Source: JAVBSX01 sp051660685
Lineage (GTDB): Bacteria; Planctomycetota; Planctomycetia; Pirellulales; Thermoguttaceae
Length of the DNA: 44,711 nucleotides
NCBI GenBank assembly: GCA_051660685.1
Contig: JBOFQB010000110.1
Location: 1 to 44,711, forward strand
Reading direction: 5' to 3'
This document shows, in pieces, positions 1 to 7,843 of the stretch. Under the pieces are notes generated by a model, which made no database searches, was not told where the DNA came from, and was given only the letters and a program-made list of their open reading frames with translations. Numbering within the stretch: position 1 is the first letter of the stretch; every line of letters begins with the position of its first letter. Made by a program: the position numbers and the translations under genes.

Positions 1-9
1 ATAGATAAA

Positions 10-341
10 GATTTTTGGTAACCGTTCACGGAAAATGACAATTGGAGTCCTATTCTCAGCACCAAAGGTGCGTAACAAAATAGACGGCGGTTTTAACCGC
101 CGGTGTCAAAATGTCAAAAAATATTCGCCCTGTCAGGGCGAAACAACGGATTGTGCTGCCCCTTCAGGGCAGTTTTTTCTTTGTGACACCGACCCAGGGT
201 TTGCAACTTCGCTGCGCTCTGTTGCTACACCCTGGGCTATTTTGTCGCGCCCCTTCAGGGCGAAGATTTCATTTTCCTCCCTAAAAATAAGCCATTTCAA
301 TTATATTTTGTAAAAATATCCGTGAACGGTTATGATTTTTG
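10..341. mobile_element. MITE-like non-autonomous insertion with nested hairpins
   Basis: A 14-bp perfect inverted repeat (taaccgttcacgga at 19-32, its reverse complement at 319-332) bounds about 314 bp. An exact 8-bp direct repeat, gatttttg, lies just outside (10-17 and 334-341), as expected of a target-site duplication. No transposase is encoded. The interior is a chain of hairpins: 85-102 (cggcggtt/aaccgccg), 124-142 (ttcgccctg/cagggcgaa), 156-172 (ctgccc/gggcag), 193-236 (cccagggt/accctggg, with a nested gcaac/gttgc pair) and 248-262 (cgccc/gggcg). An ORF spans most of it, but its sequence is fully explained by the palindromes, so I do not call it a gene. The family is unknown; 8-bp duplications are made by several IS families. 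Confidence 0.65.
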
Positions 342-350
342 AGTCTTTCA

Positions 351-371
351 ATCGGTTGCCGAACAAGTCTA
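351..371. repeat. 21-bp dispersed repeat, copy 1
   Basis: This 21-mer (atcggttgcc followed by gaacaagtcta) is repeated exactly, in the same orientation, at 42762-42782. It lies 10 bp beyond the right direct repeat of the preceding insertion-like element. At the second copy its last 12 bases form one arm of an inverted repeat, so both copies may be insertion-sequence ends. That is an inference; no transposase is present. Confidence 0.6.
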
Positions 372-382
372 TTCTCACTTCT

Positions 383-437
383 CACTTCCCAACTCCCAAC
401 TCTTAAAATTTCCCCCCTATCCCCTATCCCCCCCCAA
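383..437. repeat. C-rich low-complexity tract upstream of cinA
   Basis: A pyrimidine-rich stretch built from variants of cccctat and cccaact ends six bases before the start codon at 443. Similar C-rich tracts precede nqrF (9231-9285) and the CDS at 39828. G-rich counterparts follow several stop codons. No Shine-Dalgarno sequence is visible in it. Confidence 0.6.
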
Positions 438-442
438 CATCC

Positions 443-1780
443 ATGCAAGCGGAAATTATTTCAATTGGTGATGAACTGACATCGGGCAAGATTCTGGACA
501 CAAATGCGCAATGGTTGAGTCAACAACTGTCTGATCTTGGAATTCGTGTTTTGTATCATACGACGGTTGGAGATGAACAGGCCGCAAATGTTGATGTTTT
601 CCGAATTGCGTCGAATCGGACTGATCTGATTATAGCAACAGGGGGGTTGGGACCGACTGCGGATGATTTAACACGGGAATCAATCGCCGGGATGCTTGGT
701 GTTGAGTTGGAATTAAAGGAAGAGGCTCTTGAGTCCATTAAAGAGATGTTTGCAAGAAGAGGTCGTGAAATGCCGGTTAACAATGAGAAACAGGCATTAT
801 TTCCGCAAGGAGCAACGGTTGTACCGAATCCGAACGGAACAGCACCCGGAATTGACATCACCTCAAAAAGAAAAGGTCAATGCCCGGACGGATTACTGGA
901 TTCGTTTCGGATCGTTGCACTCCCGGGAGTTCCTTCCGAAATGAAGGAAATGTGGAAACAGACGGTTCGCAATCAGCTGGAGTTGCTTTGTCAATCCATT
1001 TCGGGTCAACAGCAGGTGATTCGATTCCGTTCGATTCACTGTTTTGGAGCCGGAGAAAGTCAGATCGAGTCGATGTTGCCTGATTTAGTGAACCGGAATC
1101 ATGTTCCGACGGTTGGAATAACGGCAAACCGGGCGGTCATTACCTTACGAATTCAGACGATTGCGCCGAGTGAGGAACAGTGTTGGTTGCAAATGGAACC
1201 GACTGCTCAGACAATTTATGCGACACTTGGGTCGCTTGTCTTTGGAGAGAACGAGCAGACTCTTGCTGATGTTGTGAGTCATTATCTGCATGAAAAAAAG
1301 AAAACCCTTTCCGTCTTTGAATGGGGTTCTCGCGGTCTTTTAGCGGAATCTCTTGCGTCAACCGTTTCCTCGAAAGAGCATTTTTTGGGCGGTTTGGTCG
1401 TTCATTCTGCCGAATCGCTCAAGAGAACCTTAAAATATGTCGGGGAACTGTCAACACAGGAAATACCGGATGATTTCTCGGATTCCATGATTCAGGAGAA
1501 TCCGGCATTTCATCAACAACTTGTTTCGCTCATGTCCCGGGTTGCCCTGAATGTTTTTGAGACGGATTACTCTCTTGCAATCGGTCCTTATCCCGCAAAA
1601 GATGCAGGACCTGTTCCCGTCTTCGTTGCACTTGGTTCTACTATAAAAAAAACAAAGGGTCCCAACTGTCCCAACATTATCACGGAATCCTTCCCTTTTG
1701 GAGGACATCCGGCAATTATCGATGATCTGTTTACAAAAAGAGCGTTAAACCTTTTCCGGTTGCGTGAGAGTAGGGATTAG
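443..1780 (+). CDS. cinA: CinA-like protein (MoCF-type N-terminal domain, divergent C-terminal deamidase-like domain)
   Basis: The 445-aa protein matches the CinA/COG1058 family. The N-terminal molybdopterin-binding-like domain (about residues 1-175) is well conserved: ISIGDELTSG at 7-16, then ATGGLGPTADDLTRE and a PGVPSEM motif near 161-167. COG1058 enzymes hydrolyse pyridine-nucleotide-related pyrophosphates, and full-length CinA also deamidates NMN through its C-terminal PncC-like domain. Here that domain (about 285-440) is degenerate: the usual ESCTGG segment is replaced by EWGSRG at 293-298, so NMN deamidase activity is doubtful. ATG 443 gives a start that matches the family N-terminus, although no ribosome-binding site is seen. 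The last codons run into the G-rich tract that follows the gene. It stands alone between two repeat-rich gaps. Confidence 0.85.
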   Translation: MQAEIISIGDELTSGKILDTNAQWLSQQLSDLGIRVLYHTTVGDEQAANVDVFRIASNRTDLIIATGGLGPTADDLTRESIAGMLGVELELKEEALESIKEMFARRGREMPVNNEKQALFPQGATVVPNPNGTAPGIDITSKRKGQCPDGLLDSFRIVALPGVPSEMKEMWKQTVRNQLELLCQSISGQQQVIRFRSIHCFGAGESQIESMLPDLVNRNHVPTVGITANRAVITLRIQTIAPSEEQCWLQMEPTAQTIYATLGSLVFGENEQTLADVVSHYLHEKKKTLSVFEWGSRGLLAESLASTVSSKEHFLGGLVVHSAESLKRTLKYVGELSTQEIPDDFSDSMIQENPAFHQQLVSLMSRVALNVFETDYSLAIGPYPAKDAGPVPVFVALGSTIKKTKGPNCPNIITESFPFGGHPAIIDDLFTKRALNLFRLRESRD

Positions 1781-1914
1781 GGGATAGGGAATAGGGGACA
1801 GGGGGGGGAATTGAGAATTGAGAATGGAAAAGGGCAGAAAGCGTATACAAGATCGGTCATATTGCGCAGGATTGCTCCTCCCTAATCCCTATCCCCCAAC
1901 TCCTATTCCCTATC
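1771..1914. repeat. G-rich / C-rich inverted repeat pair after cinA
   Basis: A G-rich arm (1771-1811, variants of ggggata and gggaata) begins in the last cinA codons. A C-rich arm lies at 1876-1914. Exact pairings include 13 bp (gatagggaatagg 1783-1795 with cctattccctatc 1902-1914) and, as an alternative register, 11 bp (1771-1781 with 1881-1891). The transcript could form a long hairpin downstream of cinA; a terminator-like role is an inference. Confidence 0.55.
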
Positions 1915-2490
1915 TGTAATCTTTTATTGATGATCCTCGTCTATGTATTAACTGATTATCGTTGGAGATAGTTTAGCGACATATTTATTGATAAAAATTT
2001 ATTTTATTTTTTGCCGAGATACTGGACTTTTGGGTGATTCAATGCTAGACTCACTGAACATGAGGATAGTTGCAGTGTCGATGTAAGACTCAACCAAGCT
2101 GGAATTGCAGATTCAGTTGTCATTTTTTTCGAGACAATCGAGAAATTCGGCGACATACAACCACAAAGTAAGGTTTGGTAAGGTAGTAGTGATAATGTGG
2201 TAAAATCGTCCCTTACATGGTGATTCGGAAATCAAATCACCACGTTGCAGAAAACTTTTGAAACACGGCGTTTTTCTGCGCAATCCGAACCTTCTCCGGT
2301 TACAGATTGGAGAATTGATCGGTTCAAACGGTGTTGCCCACAATAATGGTGTAGTGCTTTGTTCATGTTAAATTTTGGGATTGCCCCTTCAAAATCAGAA
2401 AAAGACATCAACTTTTACACAGTGTTTACACTCCTCTGTGTCAAGAAGTGATAAAGCAGTAAGGTATAAAGCCCCAACAGAGATCGTTCA
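1915..2490. other. Intergenic gap before nqrA, no gene recognised
   Basis: About 575 bp without a convincing gene. A 76-codon minus-strand ORF at 2113-2343 has no recognisable family and no clear ribosome-binding site. The nqrA promoter presumably lies near the right end. A small inverted repeat (acacag 2417-2422, ctgtgt 2436-2441) sits there, but I could not assign convincing -35 and -10 boxes. Confidence 0.5.
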
Positions 2491-3930
2491 ATGAAATTTT
2501 TCCAACTCACACAAGGTCTTGACCTTCCTTTAGCCGGTTCTCCCAAACAGCAGGTTGTGGACGCGCCCCGGTCCCGCTTTGTTTCGTTGAATGGTCCCGA
2601 CTATCCGGGCATGAAACCAACGATCTTGGTTCAACCGGGAGAACATGTTCGGTTGGGACAGGTTCTTTTTGAAGATAAAAAAACACCCGGAGTTAAGTTT
2701 ACTGCGCCCGCGTCAGGAACGGTTCGGGAAATACGTCGGGGAGAGAAACGGCTTTTTCAGTCCATTTGCATTGAATGTGATTCTGACGAAAAAGAAAAGG
2801 GCAACGTCGTTGAATTCAAATCGTTCAAAGATTCGGATTTACTGACACTTGATCCAACTGTTGTCCGTTCGCAATTGGTCGAATCGGGTCTTTGGACCGC
2901 ATTCCGAACACGCCCTTTCAGCAAGGTTCCTTCTCCTGAATCAACGCCAATTGCCTTATTTGTGACCGCGATTGACACGAATCCGCTTGCGCAAAGTGTT
3001 GAACGGGTTATTTCGCAGAATCAAGACGATTTTATTCGCGGTCTTAAAATTTTGAGCCGGATTTGTGGAAAAAAACTGTTTCTCTGCAAATCCCCCAACT
3101 CCGAAATTCCCGGTTCTGAAGATTCCGAAAAACCGCTTGTGATTGCTGAAAATGAAAGCAATAGAAATGGGAGTAACAAGATCGAGACGGCCGTTTTTGC
3201 CGGTCCTCATCCGGCCGGTTTGCCCGGGACTCATATCCATTTTCTTTGCCCCGTCGGGGGAAAAAAAGTCGTTTGGTACATAGGATACCAAGATGTGATC
3301 GCAATCGGTCAGCTTTTCCGACGAGGAAAATTGTCAACCGAACGAATTGTTGCATTAGGTGGTCCAAAAGTTAAAGAGCCGGTTCTGCTGAAAACCCGAT
3401 TGGGCGCACATATCGACGAACTGGTTGAGGGAAAATTGAAAACAGGTCCGGTTCGTATTGTGTCCGGTTCCGTTTTGTCGGGACGAACCGCTCTTGGAAC
3501 AGCAGTTGCCCAATCTGATCAATTTCCCGGTCTTGGTCGGTATCACCAACAAATAACAGTTCTCGAAGAGGTTGAAAACGCCGATTTGTTCGGTTGGACG
3601 ACCCCGGGATTTCGCAAGTTTTCCATAACCCGAACCGTTGCGTCCAAATTGCTCCCCCTGATTCCTTTCCGAATGAATACTTGTACTCAAGGAGGACATC
3701 GAGCCATATTTCCGATTACGCAGTTCAACGATGTCATGCCGCTTGACATTTTGCCCACTTTTTTATTTCAAGCACTTGAGAACAATGACATTGAACTGAG
3801 TGAATCACTTGGTTGTCTCGAATTGGATGAAGAAGACCTTGCCCTTTGTACATTCATTGACCCGGGCAAGAATGATTATGGTAAGTCACTTCGTAAAATG
3901 CTCGATGTTTTGGCAAAAGAAGCGGAATGA
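2491..3930 (+). CDS. nqrA: Na+-translocating NADH:quinone reductase subunit A
   Basis: NqrA is the peripheral cytoplasmic subunit of the NQR complex. The N-terminus (GLDLPLAGSP, then the lipoyl-like segment with PGEHVRLGQVLFEDK) and the central GPHPAGLPGTHIHF motif are diagnostic. At 479 aa it is about 30 residues longer than typical NqrA. The excess is a low-complexity Ser/Glu/Asn insertion at roughly residues 200-230, just before the GPHPAGLPG motif. It heads the cluster and is followed 83 bp later by nqrB. ATG 2491 matches the family start. Confidence 0.95.
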   Translation: MKFFQLTQGLDLPLAGSPKQQVVDAPRSRFVSLNGPDYPGMKPTILVQPGEHVRLGQVLFEDKKTPGVKFTAPASGTVREIRRGEKRLFQSICIECDSDEKEKGNVVEFKSFKDSDLLTLDPTVVRSQLVESGLWTAFRTRPFSKVPSPESTPIALFVTAIDTNPLAQSVERVISQNQDDFIRGLKILSRICGKKLFLCKSPNSEIPGSEDSEKPLVIAENESNRNGSNKIETAVFAGPHPAGLPGTHIHFLCPVGGKKVVWYIGYQDVIAIGQLFRRGKLSTERIVALGGPKVKEPVLLKTRLGAHIDELVEGKLKTGPVRIVSGSVLSGRTALGTAVAQSDQFPGLGRYHQQITVLEEVENADLFGWTTPGFRKFSITRTVASKLLPLIPFRMNTCTQGGHRAIFPITQFNDVMPLDILPTFLFQALENNDIELSESLGCLELDEEDLALCTFIDPGKNDYGKSLRKMLDVLAKEAE

Positions 3931-4013
3931 GATGACGCCGAGATGACATCTTACGGTATGACTGGAATCGAAAAATATAACTGGAATCGACAAAATCAAC
4001 TGCCCCTTGAACA

Positions 4014-5300
4014 ATGAATTTTCTCTATAAAATTGTCACAAAGATCGGCGAAACGTTCGACCCGAAAAAGAAAGGGATGTTTTCCCCGCTTTATCCGCTT
4101 TATGAGGCGTTTGAGTCATTTTTGTTCGTCCAACCGAAAAAGACAACAGGGACGGTTCACGTCCGGGACGCCCTTGATTTCAAGCGAATGATGATGTGCG
4201 TCGTCTATTCGTTGATTCCCTGTGTTATTATGGCGATGTACAACACGGGATACCAAGCGAATCTCATCATGCAAAAAGCAGGGTTGACCGCTGTTCCCGG
4301 TTGGAGAGGAAATGTCCTCGATTTGCTCAACCAATATGTCTTTGATTTCGGATATGACCCAAATAACATTTTGGCGTGTCTGGTTCATGGTGCAATGTAC
4401 TTTCTCCCCGCCTACATCGTCTGCATGATCGTCGGCGGTCTTTGGGAAGTCCTCTTCGCAATTGTCCGTAAACATGAAATCAACGAGGGATTCTTTGTAA
4501 CCGGTTTGCTTTTTCCGTTGACCTTGCCCCCTTCCATTCCACTTTGGCAGGTTGCAACCGGTATTTCCTTTGGAGTCATTTTGGGCAAAGAAGTTTTTGG
4601 AGGAACCGGCCGGAACTTCCTCAACCCGGCTCTTGCCGGTCGCGCTTATCTGTTTTTTGCTCACGCAACGTCGATTTCGGGCAATTCGGTTTGGACCGCT
4701 GTTGATTGGAAAGCGGTTCGAGATGCAAATCTCCCGGATGCAATGAGCGGGGCAACGCCGCTTTCTCTTGCAATGGACCCTGTCAACGGGGGAGTTCGCG
4801 CAATGACAACAGCCGGTTACAGTTGGTTTGAAGCGGCAATTGGACGAATTCCGGGTTCTATGGGGGAGACTTCGACAATCGCTTGTCTGATCGGTATGGT
4901 CATGCTCCTTGCATTTGGGATTGCATCTTGGAGAATCATGCTCAGCATGTCGATTGGAGCTGCTGTTCTTGCGATGTTTTTCAACCAGTTGAGTAGTGAA
5001 ACAAATGCAGCCCTTTCAGTTGGGTTACATTGGCATTTGGTGTTAGGCGGTTTTGCATTTGGTATGGTTTTTATGGCGACCGATCCTGTTACCTCCTCTA
5101 TGACTCGAATCGGTCAGTATGTTTACGGTTTTGTCATAGGTGCCCTTGTGCTCATTGTTCGGGTTCTTAACCCTGCTTATCCAGAAGGAGTTATGCTCGC
5201 AATTCTTCTGGGAAATGTTCTTGCTCCTTTGATCGACTATTACGTTGTTCGGGGCAACATTAAACGGCGTCTCTCGCGTGTTATTGCGGATGTGGAATAA
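4014..5300 (+). CDS. nqrB: Na+-translocating NADH:quinone reductase subunit B
   Basis: NqrB is a 428-aa integral membrane subunit with multiple transmembrane helices. It carries covalent FMN on a threonine. The attachment motif is visible as SGATPLSLA, with Thr248 the expected phosphoester-linked residue. Other family landmarks are the GKEVFGGTGRNFLNPALAGR stretch (191-210) and a MATDPVTSS segment near the C-terminus. The protein takes part in electron transfer to quinone and Na+ pumping. It lies between nqrA and nqrC. A degenerate G-rich tract (about 5320-5375) fills the gap to nqrC. Confidence 0.96.
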   Translation: MNFLYKIVTKIGETFDPKKKGMFSPLYPLYEAFESFLFVQPKKTTGTVHVRDALDFKRMMMCVVYSLIPCVIMAMYNTGYQANLIMQKAGLTAVPGWRGNVLDLLNQYVFDFGYDPNNILACLVHGAMYFLPAYIVCMIVGGLWEVLFAIVRKHEINEGFFVTGLLFPLTLPPSIPLWQVATGISFGVILGKEVFGGTGRNFLNPALAGRAYLFFAHATSISGNSVWTAVDWKAVRDANLPDAMSGATPLSLAMDPVNGGVRAMTTAGYSWFEAAIGRIPGSMGETSTIACLIGMVMLLAFGIASWRIMLSMSIGAAVLAMFFNQLSSETNAALSVGLHWHLVLGGFAFGMVFMATDPVTSSMTRIGQYVYGFVIGALVLIVRVLNPAYPEGVMLAILLGNVLAPLIDYYVVRGNIKRRLSRVIADVE

Positions 5301-5432
5301 AGGCGTTTGTGAAGAAATGAAGGGGTGAACGAGAGAAGGGAGAAGGGGTAAGAGGTAAGGAGTATGAGGAAAAGGGGCTTTTTGGGGTGTTGTTTGAAAT
5401 TTTTACGGTAAATCATTGCCCGATTTTGTGAT

Positions 5433-6227
5433 ATGAAAGATTCTCTATTCAAGACAATTGCTGTTGCAGCCGGAATCTGTCTGGTTTGTTCTGTTTTCGT
5501 CTCCATTACAGCCGTTTTGTTACGTCCTATACAGGAACAAAACAGCAAGTTGGACAAGAAGAAGAACATTTTGGTTGCAGCCGGTTTAGTTGATCCGAAC
5601 AAGACCCCTTCTGCTGCTGAAATTGAGAGCTTGTTTAGCGAACGGATGATTCCGGTTGTCGTCGACCTGCAAACCGGCTCGGTTTTGAAGGATGTTGATC
5701 CGGGGAGCGTTGATCCGAAAAAAGACGTTAAAAGCGAGGAATTGAGTCGGAGCATTGAAACGAAGAAGGACATTGCGCAAATCAAAAGGGGTCCCAACCG
5801 AGCGGTTGTTTATGAGTTGTTGGAGAACGGTGAACGAAAGAAGCTGATTTTTCCGATATACGGCAAAGGTCTTTGGTCGACGATGTACGGTTTTGTCGCG
5901 TTGGAGCCGGATTTGAACACAGTCAGCAGTATCAATTTTTACGATCACGGAGAAACACCGGGGTTGGGCGGAGAGATTGCGAATCCTCGTTGGCAACATG
6001 GTTGGACGAATAAGGAGATTTTTCAACCGGGGGACATAACTCCGCAGATTGATGTTGTCCGAGCAGGAGGTGTTGATACAGCGAATCCGCAAAAGGCGAA
6101 ACATCAGGTTGACGGGATCGCGGGCGCAACTCTGACAGGGCGCGGAGTTGCAGGAACGGTTCGTTTTTGGTTGGGAGAAAACGGTTTTGGTCCTTACATT
6201 CAACAACAGAAATCGGCGAAGAATTAA
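5433..6227 (+). CDS. nqrC: Na+-translocating NADH:quinone reductase subunit C
   Basis: NqrC (264 aa) has one N-terminal transmembrane helix (about residues 8-30) followed by an FMN-binding domain on the outer side of the membrane. HGETPGLGGE (172-181) is the conserved family motif. The covalent-FMN site reads DGIAGATLTG with Thr233 as the expected attachment residue. The usual Ser or Thr three positions before it is Ala here. In normal operons nqrD follows immediately. Here 1.6 kb carrying two copies of a toxin-antitoxin-like cassette intervene. Confidence 0.95.
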   Translation: MKDSLFKTIAVAAGICLVCSVFVSITAVLLRPIQEQNSKLDKKKNILVAAGLVDPNKTPSAAEIESLFSERMIPVVVDLQTGSVLKDVDPGSVDPKKDVKSEELSRSIETKKDIAQIKRGPNRAVVYELLENGERKKLIFPIYGKGLWSTMYGFVALEPDLNTVSSINFYDHGETPGLGGEIANPRWQHGWTNKEIFQPGDITPQIDVVRAGGVDTANPQKAKHQVDGIAGATLTGRGVAGTVRFWLGENGFGPYIQQQKSAKN

Positions 6228-6313
6228 AGAGGAGATGAAATTCTGATTGCCGACGTTCCATTTTAAGGAGCAGAAAGAGCAATTGTTTTGTGCGAGCATA
6301 AAAGAGGAATGAG

Positions 6314-6664
6314 ATGAGTGTTATAACCGAGGTTCTTGCTCCATTTGAAATTTGGGAAATACAGATTGGTCCTCGCACCCTTAAGTTTTATGAACCGCTT
6401 GTTTTGCAGCCGCATTGGTTAGAAGATGACCCGAATGATCCTGATTCGTCTGTGATTGGTTCGCAGTATTTGGGCGTCGAACGACCGGAATTGGAGATTT
6501 TTTCATTCGGGTCCAATCGACGGGAATTGTGGAATTGTATTTTAGGGGACATTCGATCCGCTTGGACCCATATTGTTCAGGTTGATGAAGCAAAATTGTC
6601 ACCTCACGGAAAAAAGGTCAAGGAACAGTATCTCGCTCTTGCCGAAGAGGTGCAAGATGAGTAG
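6314..6664 (+). CDS. Putative HicB-like antitoxin, cassette copy 1
   Basis: A 116-aa acidic protein that I cannot name firmly. Seen: the N-terminus MSVITEVLAPFEIWE is identical to the copy 740 bp downstream. The middle contains an ERPELEIFSFGSNRRELW strand-turn-helix pattern resembling the P-D-L...G-x-T-x-E-E-A core of HicB antitoxins. The C-terminal part has IRSAW and YLALAEE motifs shared with copy 2. Its last 8 nt overlap the start of the next gene, so translation is probably coupled. A Shine-Dalgarno sequence (gagga 6304-6308) sits 5 nt upstream of the ATG. It is the first gene of the insertion between nqrC and nqrD. The antitoxin role is inferred from pairing with a HicA-like partner. 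Confidence 0.65.
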   Translation: MSVITEVLAPFEIWEIQIGPRTLKFYEPLVLQPHWLEDDPNDPDSSVIGSQYLGVERPELEIFSFGSNRRELWNCILGDIRSAWTHIVQVDEAKLSPHGKKVKEQYLALAEEVQDE

Positions 6665-6953
6665 TACACGTTCAGGAAGAGAGGTCGATTCGGCTCTTTG
6701 TAAGAAGGGCTTTGAACGGACTGTAAGTGGAGACCATTTCCGTTATTACCTTTATCATCCTGTAAATGGGGCGATGTTGACGCAGACGAAAATCAGTCAT
6801 GGAATGTTGGGCGGGACGATTAACGCTTATTTGATTTCGCAGATGTCGAGACAATTGCGGTTGACGAAGCGGCAGTTTCTCGCTTTGATTGACTGCACGA
6901 TGAGTGAAGCAGAATACCAAATTGTTTTACAGCAACTCGGTTTGACGGTTTGA
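6657..6953 (+). CDS. Putative HicA-like mRNA interferase toxin, cassette copy 1
   Basis: A 98-aa basic protein. The ATG at 6657 was chosen because it overlaps the upstream stop by 8 nt and gives the same length and N-terminus as the paralogue at 7382. The layout recalls HicA: a helical KKGF segment, then GDHFRYY with His27 in the place of the catalytic HicA histidine, then a KISHG strand, and a helix ending in QLRL. A C-terminal extension (LTKRQFLALIDCTMSEAEY) goes beyond canonical HicA. HicA proteins use a double-stranded-RNA-binding-like fold to cleave mRNA. The fold assignment is by pattern only. Residues 64-98 differ from copy 2 at one position. Confidence 0.65.
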   Translation: MSSTRSGREVDSALCKKGFERTVSGDHFRYYLYHPVNGAMLTQTKISHGMLGGTINAYLISQMSRQLRLTKRQFLALIDCTMSEAEYQIVLQQLGLTV

Positions 6954-7053
6954 GAAAGATTTGTCGGATAAAACGATGTTGCACAATGAGGACCAAGTGT
7001 GAGGAACGGAAACGTCAGTACATAAAACACATACAAAATGGAAGAGGAATGAG

Positions 7054-7389
7054 ATGAGTGTTATAACCGAGGTCCTTGCTCCGTTTGAAATTTGGGAAGT
7101 CCCGTTTGGTCAACAGACGATCAAATTCAGGGAACCGCTTGTATTGCAACCTAGTTATTTGCCGGATGATCCTGAAGAACCAGATGAAAACGAGTATTTG
7201 TCGGTCAAATGCCCCGATTTGTGGATTGACGTTTTCGCTGAAAACCGGGATGAGTTACTCGACGCTGTTTATGCCTGTATTCAGTCGGACTGGAAAAATG
7301 TCGTACAAAGGGAAGATACGCAATTGAATCGTGACGTGTTGCGATATAAACGGAACTACCTTGACTTGGCGGAGCTTGTCGATGAGTGA
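7054..7389 (+). CDS. Putative HicB-like antitoxin, cassette copy 2
   Basis: This 111-aa paralogue of the 6314 gene shares an identical first 15 residues and a related but diverged body (KCPDLWIDVFAENRDELL, IQSDWKNVV, YLDLAELVDE). The DNA around the start (7042-7098) matches 6302-6358 at 55 of 57 positions, including the ribosome-binding site. It overlaps the next gene by 8 nt, exactly as in copy 1. The antitoxin role is inferred from its pairing. Confidence 0.65.
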   Translation: MSVITEVLAPFEIWEVPFGQQTIKFREPLVLQPSYLPDDPEEPDENEYLSVKCPDLWIDVFAENRDELLDAVYACIQSDWKNVVQREDTQLNRDVLRYKRNYLDLAELVDE

Positions 7390-7678
7390 TGTTAGATCGG
7401 GGAAAGAGATTGATTCGGCGTTAAGAAGAAAAGGATTTCGTCGAGAAGTCAACGGAAAACATATTATGTATCATTTCCTTGATTCCGAACAGAAAGATTC
7501 AGGGATACGGACGATGATGAGTCATGGAATGGGCGGGAGTACACTTAGTACGAAACTCATTTGTGAGATGTCGAGACAATTGCGGTTGACGAAACGGCAA
7601 TTTCTCGCTTTGATTGACTGCACGATGAGTGAAGCGGAATACCGAATTGTTTTACAGCAACTCGGTTTGACGGTTTGA
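7382..7678 (+). CDS. Putative HicA-like mRNA interferase toxin, cassette copy 2
   Basis: A 98-aa paralogue of the 6657 gene. The start at ATG 7382 is fixed by the same 8-nt overlap with the upstream gene. His27 lies in GKHIMYH, and the MMSHGMGGSTL segment corresponds to the second HicA-like strand. The N-terminal half differs clearly from copy 1, but the final 121 nt (7567-7687 against 6842-6962) match at 117 positions and extend past the stop codon. A terminator-like hairpin follows at 7689-7724, before nqrD. Confidence 0.65.
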   Translation: MSDVRSGKEIDSALRRKGFRREVNGKHIMYHFLDSEQKDSGIRTMMSHGMGGSTLSTKLICEMSRQLRLTKRQFLALIDCTMSEAEYRIVLQQLGLTV

Positions 7679-7688
7679 GAAAGATTTG

Positions 7689-7724
7689 AGAAGGATTTGA
7701 GAGAGAGTTGTCCTTCTGTTTTTA
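7689..7724 (+). terminator. Terminator-like hairpin between the toxin cassette and nqrD
   Basis: A 7-bp perfect stem (agaagga 7689-7695, tccttct 7711-7717) with a 15-nt loop is followed by gttttta. The stem is moderate in strength. If functional, it would separate nqrABC plus the cassettes from nqrDEF. Confidence 0.4.
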
Positions 7725-7843
7725 TTGGGAGATGAGACCTGGAAATTCGAGAGAGAAACCGGGATAAGCATTGGAAATTTGTGAGGAATACCGGGAATAA
7801 CGGGCGAACACACCATCATTTTTTTATTAACTTTTTTGGCTCC

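Noticed and set aside
35..313. 92-codon ORF on the + strand
   Set aside because: It lies entirely inside the palindromic insertion-like element, its sequence follows from the hairpins, and no family or ribosome-binding site is visible.
2113..2343. 76-codon minus-strand ORF before nqrA
   Set aside because: No recognisable domain, no clear ribosome-binding site, and isolated in a non-coding gap. A small gene cannot be excluded but is not supported.
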